From Streptoalloteichus hindustanus (lineage in GTDB: Bacteria; Actinomycetota; Actinomycetes; Mycobacteriales; Pseudonocardiaceae): a stretch of 64,000 bases of DNA. The stretch lies in the NCBI RefSeq assembly GCF_900129375.1, contig NZ_FQVN01000011.1:1-64000 (forward strand), read 5' to 3'. A program made the translations under genes and the position numbers. A model generated the notes under the pieces. It was not told where the DNA came from. It saw only the letters and a list, made by a program, of their open reading frames with translations, and made no database searches. Positions 59,839 through 64,000 of this stretch are shown piece by piece (within the stretch, counting starts at the first letter, position 1; each line of letters begins with the position of its first letter).

Positions 59839-60945
59839 TCAGTAACCGGTGGAGTGCGGCGCGCAGACCGCGTCGTCTCCGTCGGCTTTCGCGAGACTTT
59901 CCGGATCGCAGCGGAACACCGGGCCGTGCGCCTGCGCGCAGTGCGTCCGCGTCGGTTCGACCGCCGGCTGCCCGGCGTCGGGAGCGTCGTGGTCGACCTG
60001 CAACGTGACGTGCTCCAGGTGGAAGTCGTTCGCCAGCAACCGTTTCAGGTCGCTGCGCACCGCGTGGCAGTCCTGTCCGGCGGCGACGAGGACGTGCGCG
60101 GACAACGCCGGCTGGCCCGAGGTGATCTGCCAGATGTGCAGGTCGTGCACCTCCGCCACGTGCGGCCGCGCGGTCATCGCCTGGCCGACGGCGGACGGGT
60201 CGAGCTCGGCGGGCGCGGCCTCCAGCAGGATGCGGCCGGAGTCGCGGAGCAGGCCGATCCCCGCCTTGACCATCAGCACCACCACGATCAACGAGGCGAT
60301 GCCGTCGGCTCTGGTGAACCCGGTCAGCACCATCACGAGGCCGGACACGGCGGTCGCGATGAAGGCGAACAGGTCGTTGAGGATGTGCTGGAACGCGCCC
60401 TCGACGTTGAGGGAGGAACGGTTGGCCTTGCTGATCATCCACGCCGCGGCGACGTTGACCACGATGCCGACGAGCGCCGTGACGAACACCAGGCCGCCGG
60501 CCACCTCGGGGGGATCGACCAGCCGCTCGATGGCCTCGTATCCCAGCCATCCGCCGAGCAGCAGCAGGGTCGCGCCGTTGACCTGGGCGGACAGGATCTC
60601 GGCGCGTTTCCACCCGAAGGTCATCCGACCGGACGCCGGCCTGGCGGCCAGCCGGATGGCCCACAGCGCGAGCGCGATCGACGCGGCGTCGGTGAACATG
60701 TGCGCGGCGTCGGAGATCAACGCCAGGGACTGGGCCATGACGCCAACCACGACCTCGCCGGCCATGAACGCGACGATCAGCAGGAGCGCGCCGCGCAGCC
60801 ACCTGCGGTCCGCGTCGGCGGACACGCCGTGCCCGTGCCCGTGGCTGTGACTGTGTCCATGCCCGTGGTTGTGCTTGTGGGTCTGACTGTGCCCGTGTCC
60901 GTGGTTCTGGCCGTGACCGTGGGATCGCTCCCGCCGTCCGCCCAC
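59839..60945 (-). CDS. Cation diffusion facilitator (CzcD/ZitB-like) with His-rich N-terminus
   Basis: This 368-residue membrane exporter of zinc or related divalent cations has six TM helices. DAAHMFTDAASIALALW and FQHILNDLFAF provide the His/Asp metal site, and a C-terminal cytosolic domain has VAEVHDLHIWQITSGQ. The first 45 residues are a Gly/His-rich metal-binding tail encoded by an imperfect hexamer repeat. I prefer the GTG at 60945 because GGAGGACGAC precedes it. GTGs at 60957 and 61005 are alternatives, but the latter would leave almost no leader from the promoter at 61014-61042. Confidence 0.9.
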   Translation of the reverse strand: MGGRRERSHGHGQNHGHGHSQTHKHNHGHGHSHSHGHGHGVSADADRRWLRGALLLIVAFMAGEVVVGVMAQSLALISDAAHMFTDAASIALALWAIRLAARPASGRMTFGWKRAEILSAQVNGATLLLLGGWLGYEAIERLVDPPEVAGGLVFVTALVGIVVNVAAAWMISKANRSSLNVEGAFQHILNDLFAFIATAVSGLVMVLTGFTRADGIASLIVVVLMVKAGIGLLRDSGRILLEAAPAELDPSAVGQAMTARPHVAEVHDLHIWQITSGQPALSAHVLVAAGQDCHAVRSDLKRLLANDFHLEHVTLQVDHDAPDAGQPAVEPTRTHCAQAHGPVFRCDPESLAKADGDDAVCAPHSTGY

Positions 60946-61013
60946 GTCGTCCTCCACCTGACTCGACGATCGACACCGCGACGGGCCCTCAGCCGCCCCG
61001 CGCACCCCCGCAG

Positions 61014-61042
61014 CTTATATGCACGTATCGCAATGTGTTCAA
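61014..61042 (-). promoter_or_regulatory. Sigma-70-type promoter of the CDF gene
   Basis: On the minus strand TTGAAC (61042-61037) and TATAAG (61019-61014) are separated by exactly 17 nt. It is the clearest -35/-10 pair in the window. The predicted start is near 61007, about 60 nt before the preferred CDF start codon. Confidence 0.7.
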
Positions 61043-61321
61043 CCCCCGATCGCCGGCCAGCCCGCCGGACGAGCCGCGAACCCGCCGAACGGCGGGTCGC
61101 GTCCCGCCGAACACCAGGCGAAGGCGCGACTGATCAGACCAGAGCGTATCCGTCCACTGAGGACAGATGAGCGCGGGCACACCGAGGCCCGCGCGAACGC
61201 GCAGGTCAACGAGAGGCGGCAGCCAGCGACGGGGCGCCGACCCGCCCAACCCATAACCCGTTCGGCGGATCTTCCGCCCCTGCCACCCCGAAGGGCGACC
61301 CTCCCGGCCCGAAACTGTCAG

Positions 61322-61355
61322 ACCCCCATGAGACGGTAAAAATGGGGGTTCCCCC
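61322..61355. other. Three-armed alternative hairpin
   Basis: ACCCCCAT (61322-61329) can pair with ATGGGGGT (61342-61349), but the same G-run can instead pair with CCCCC at 61351-61355. The two structures exclude each other, as in an attenuator. No gene begins directly downstream, so the role is unclear. Confidence 0.3.
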
Positions 61356-61445
61356 AAGAACACAGGGGTCACAGAACTTCTGGGGTGTGCCCGACAGGAG
61401 GGTCAGACCACCCCGACTCCTCCACTCAACAAAGGCCGTACTGGC

Positions 61446-61470
61446 GTGGTTCACGTTCGCCGTGAACCAC
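61446..61470 (-). terminator. Hairpin downstream of the PadR gene
   Basis: GTGGTTCACG and CGTGAACCAC form a perfect 10-bp stem around TTCGC, 80 bp after the PadR stop codon. It is a plausible terminator. Confidence 0.5.
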
Positions 61471-61550
61471 ACCCCGACCGGGGGCGCGCACTTGGCTCAC
61501 CACCACACCAGACGCGCGGAGAACGGCCGTGCGCGCGAGCACCCCCGCCG

Positions 61551-62114
61551 TCAGCCCGTCTCCCGCTTCGCGGCCTCAGCTGCGGCCTCGGCCTCGTCGA
61601 CCTGGGCCAACGCCCACTCGGCCCACTCCCGCTGGGTCTGGAAACTGCGCTTGCCGTACTCGGCGGCGAACAGGCCGAACCAGCGCCCCTTCCTCTCCCG
61701 GCGCAGGGCCTCGATGCGGTCGAGCGACTCGCCGATCCTGGCCAGCTCCCGGTCCGCCTCCTCGATCCACTCCCGGAGCAGGCCGCGGATCTCGTCGTTG
61801 TCCAGTGTGGACAGAAAGAACATCCGCAGCACGGTTTCGTTGCGCACCACGGCTTCCTTGGCCGGGGCCAACAGCCAGTCCCGCAGCTCAGTCCGGCCCG
61901 CGTCGGTGATCGCGTAGGTGCGCCGCCCCCGCGCGCCCTCCTCGACCACCGAGATCAGACCTTCCCCGGCGAGCCGGTTCAGCTCGGGGTAGATCTGGCT
62001 GTGCCGGGCGTGCCAGGCGTACTTCTGCAACGAGACCTCGAACTTGCGGGTCAGGTCGTACCCGCTGGCCGGTTGGTCGGCGAGCAACCCGAGCAAAGCG
62101 TGGCGCAGTGACAT
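61551..62114 (-). CDS. PadR-family transcriptional regulator
   Basis: The 187-residue regulator has the PadR winged helix (residues 1-85, MSLRHALLGLLADQPASGYDL, HARHSQIYPELNRLAGEGLI) and a C-terminal VirR/Vir_act_alpha_C-type helical domain (about 95-175). PadR proteins repress phenolic-stress or multidrug genes and release on ligand binding. It diverges from the carotenoid oxygenase gene and the shared region carries repeats likely to be its operator. Confidence 0.92.
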   Translation of the reverse strand: MSLRHALLGLLADQPASGYDLTRKFEVSLQKYAWHARHSQIYPELNRLAGEGLISVVEEGARGRRTYAITDAGRTELRDWLLAPAKEAVVRNETVLRMFFLSTLDNDEIRGLLREWIEEADRELARIGESLDRIEALRRERKGRWFGLFAAEYGKRSFQTQREWAEWALAQVDEAEAAAEAAKRETG

Positions 62115-62153
62115 GCGACAAACCTCCCGTTCCGCACCTTACCCCTCAGGAGC

Positions 62154-62196
62154 GACACGTACGAACTGACACGTCCAGTGTTGACACGTCAGTTTC
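62154..62196. promoter_or_regulatory. GACACGT repeats between PadR and carotenoid oxygenase genes
   Basis: GACACGT occurs as a direct repeat at 62154-62160, 62168-62174 and 62183-62189. AACTGAC near 62164 and GTCAGTT near 62188 form a 7-bp inverted repeat over the same stretch. A TTGACA at 62181-62186 could be the oxygenase -35 element. The arrangement fits a PadR operator. Confidence 0.5.
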
Positions 62197-62247
62197 AACA
62201 TGTCACTCTCGCACTGCCAACCGGCCGATCACCTTCCTGGGGACCAC

Positions 62248-63621
62248 ATGACCGAGAGCGCCAACGGAGCCGTCCGCCTGGACGGTCACCTGGAGCCCGT
62301 TCCGGACGAGATCGACGCCGTCAACCTGCCGGTGACGGGCGTGCTGCCACCCGAGCTGACCGGCAGGTACCTGCGCAACGGACCCAACCCGCTGCCCGGC
62401 GAGACCTCGTCGCACGGGTTCCTGGGGCACGGGATGATCCACGGCGTCCGGCTCCGGGACGGCCGCGCGGAGTGGTACCGGAACCGCTGGGTCCGGACCG
62501 GCCGCCTCGCCGGCGACCCGTTCGTCCGCCCGGACGGCACCCGGGACCTCGCCGCCGTGGCGGCCAACACCCACGTGATCGAGCACTCCGGCCGCCTGCT
62601 CGCGCTCGTGGAGAGCGGCTTCCCCCACGCGCTGACCCCCGACCTCGACACGCTGGGGCCGTGCGACTTCGGCGGCCGGCTGACCACCGCGATGACCGCA
62701 CACCCGAAGGAGGACCCGGACACCGGGGAGCTGTTCTTCTTCGGCTACGGCATCCGCCCGCCGTACCTGACCTACCACCGCCTCTCCGCCGACGGCGAGC
62801 TGGTCCACAGCGCCGAGGTGGACGTGCCGGGGCCGACGATGGTCCACGACTTCGCGATCACCCGGAACCACCTGGTGTGGCTGGACCTGCCGGTCGTCTT
62901 CGACGGCGAGCTCCTCGGGCGCGGCATGCCGTTCCGGTGGGACGACGGCTACGGCGCGCGGCTCGGCGTGATGCCCCGCAACGGCGGCGCCGTGCGGTGG
63001 TTCGAGATCGAGCCGTGCTACGTGTTCCACGTCGGCAACGCGTGGGAGGACGAGGCCGGCCGGATCGTGGTCGACGGCGTGCGCTACTCGCCCGCCGCGT
63101 GGGACCGGATCTGGTCGGCCATCGGTGGGGTGACGTCCGGCGCCGGCGCCCCCGTCGCGGCGGCCGCGGCCCAGGGCGGGACCTGCCTGTACCGCTGGGT
63201 GCTGGACCCGGCGACCGGCCGGGCGCGCGAGGAGCAGCTCGACGACCGCTGGGTCGAGTTCCCGACCCTCAACGACGACCTCGTCGGCCGGGGCAACCGG
63301 TACCTCTACGCGGTCGTGGACGACTCCGCGGCGGGTCGGACCGGCGCGGTCGTCAAGTACGACTTGCGGGGCGGAGCCACGCAGACGCACGAGCTCGGTG
63401 GTGACCGGGTCTCCGGCGAAGCGGTGTTCGTCCCCGCCGCCGACGGGCGGGCGGAGGACGAGGGTTGGCTCCTCTCCATCGTCTCCGACCGCGCCGGCAC
63501 CGGCTCCGACCTGCTGGTGCTCGACGCGACTGATCTGTCGGCGCCACCCGTCGCGAGCGTGCACCTGCCCCGCCGCGTGCCCTCCGGTTTCCACGGCTCG
63601 TGGATCCCCGACGCCCACTGA
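62248..63621 (+). CDS. Carotenoid oxygenase family protein
   Basis: This 457-residue seven-bladed propeller dioxygenase cleaves carotenoid, apocarotenoid or stilbene double bonds using Fe(II) held by four histidines. They are visible in MTAHPKED, MVHDFAITRN, CYVFHVGNAWED and SGFHGSWIP. RYLRNGPNPLPG is the N-terminal family motif. The ATG at 62248 is preferred because the family begins there. An ATG at 62200 is possible. Control by the divergent PadR, which often senses phenolics, favours a stilbene/phenolic substrate over a carotenoid. That is inference. Confidence 0.93.
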   Translation: MTESANGAVRLDGHLEPVPDEIDAVNLPVTGVLPPELTGRYLRNGPNPLPGETSSHGFLGHGMIHGVRLRDGRAEWYRNRWVRTGRLAGDPFVRPDGTRDLAAVAANTHVIEHSGRLLALVESGFPHALTPDLDTLGPCDFGGRLTTAMTAHPKEDPDTGELFFFGYGIRPPYLTYHRLSADGELVHSAEVDVPGPTMVHDFAITRNHLVWLDLPVVFDGELLGRGMPFRWDDGYGARLGVMPRNGGAVRWFEIEPCYVFHVGNAWEDEAGRIVVDGVRYSPAAWDRIWSAIGGVTSGAGAPVAAAAAQGGTCLYRWVLDPATGRAREEQLDDRWVEFPTLNDDLVGRGNRYLYAVVDDSAAGRTGAVVKYDLRGGATQTHELGGDRVSGEAVFVPAADGRAEDEGWLLSIVSDRAGTGSDLLVLDATDLSAPPVASVHLPRRVPSGFHGSWIPDAH

Positions 63622-63650
63622 CCCCACCCGAAACCAGGGAGACAACGCTC

Positions 63651-64000
63651 GTGATCGACCACCTCGACCGCACGCGGCGACAGGGATCCGCCACGGCGGA
63701 AGGCGCGCACGCCGCCCCGACCACCGGCGCTCTGGGGATGTTCCGGACCATGCTCTACGACGTCGGCCTGGCCGTCGTCGCCTACTACGGCTTCCGCATG
63801 CTCGGGTTCGACGAGCACATGTCGTTGCTCGCCGGAACCGTGGCCGCCGGCCTGCGCGTGCTCTACGTGGCGCTGCGGCGTCGGAGCCTCGACGTGTTCG
63901 CCGGCTTCCTGCTCACCGTCTTCGGCGTCGGACTGGTGTTGTCGTTCGTGACCGGCGACGACAAGTTCCTCCTGGTCAAGGACTCCTTCGGCACCATCGT
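63651..64000 (+). CDS. VC0807-family membrane protein, N-terminal part (cut by window edge)
   Basis: About 116 residues are visible from a GTG behind an AGGGAGA site, 29 bp after the carotenoid oxygenase stop. A polar tail of about 30 residues precedes hydrophobic segments (DVGLAVVAYYGFRMLG, LLAGTVAAGLRVLYVAL, VFAGFLLTVFGVGLVLSFVTGD). This resembles the VC0807 family of small membrane proteins of unknown function. It is probably co-transcribed with the oxygenase. The C-terminus lies beyond the window. Confidence 0.75.
   Translation, partial: MIDHLDRTRRQGSATAEGAHAAPTTGALGMFRTMLYDVGLAVVAYYGFRMLGFDEHMSLLAGTVAAGLRVLYVALRRRSLDVFAGFLLTVFGVGLVLSFVTGDDKFLLVKDSFGTI

Larger units (their letters stand above)
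60946..61550. other. 605-bp gap between the CDF exporter and the PadR regulator
   Basis: It holds the CDF promoter (61014-61042), a GTCCACTGAGGAC palindrome (61152-61164), a set of mutually exclusive C/G hairpin arms (61322-61355) and a hairpin after the PadR gene (61446-61470). I see no coding sequence. Confidence 0.5.

Overview
The window is very GC-rich and densely coding, with strongly G/C-biased third codon positions, many GTG starts and many 4-nt stop/start overlaps. It carries XRE/DUF5753 plus DUF397 pairs, DUF3558 lipoproteins beside PPE/EspG-type type VII secretion genes, an F420-type luciferase-like oxidoreductase and a DinB protein of the mycothiol-transferase superfamily. Together these point to a filamentous actinomycete, most likely of the Pseudonocardiaceae. 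The family assignment is inference. No rRNA, tRNA, CRISPR array, transposase or phage gene was found.

Layout. (1) 1-10.7 kb, all on the minus strand: part of an aryl-capped siderophore-type cluster, with isochorismate synthase (cut by the left edge), DAHP synthase, a Cy-A-PCP nonribosomal peptide synthetase, a stand-alone aryl carrier protein, a TetR regulator and two fused ABC transporters whose promoter carries an iron-box-like site and a perfect palindrome. (2) 11-18.5 kb: a DUF397/XRE pair, a small ORF, a run of strong hairpins, and a tandemly duplicated type VII secretion accessory locus (three DUF3558 lipoproteins, two near-identical small helical proteins, a PPE-like protein, EspG), then a DinB protein. 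(3) 18.5-27 kb: an RND permease divergent from a two-component system, with OmpR-type direct repeats between them, then housekeeping and unknown genes. (4) 27-40.1 kb: a catabolic regulon. A minus-strand PaaX regulator, tryptophan dioxygenase and kynureninase set faces a plus-strand operon of anthraniloyl-CoA monooxygenase, CoA ligase, acyl-CoA dehydrogenases, SDR, crotonase and RidA. It looks like tryptophan to anthranilate to anthraniloyl-CoA to central metabolism.

(5) 40.4-42.8 kb: a metallophosphoesterase and a MoaD-like/BNR-repeat pair. (6) 43.2-47.2 kb: the most novel-looking locus, a 19-residue peptide gene with a strong ribosome binding site, a strong hairpin, a SagB-type dehydrogenase, a JmjC/cupin oxygenase and an MFS exporter. 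Both enzymes carry small winged-helix-like segments that could bind a peptide, and there is no YcaO, radical SAM or lanthionine enzyme. I propose a candidate new RiPP family. (7) 47.7-64 kb: xylulokinase, lipoamide dehydrogenase, erythromycin-esterase-like protein, small DUF proteins, Hsp20, an XRE-cupin/MOSC/amidotransferase operon, an F420-type oxidoreductase, SRPBCC protein, CDF zinc exporter, PadR regulator, carotenoid oxygenase and a partial VC0807-like membrane protein.

Across the window a 13-bp palindrome family (GTCCACAGTGGAC and variants) recurs about 17 times, often in gaps between convergent genes. Exact DnaA-box 9-mers (TTGTCCACA) occur five times, including a pair at 40.2 kb.
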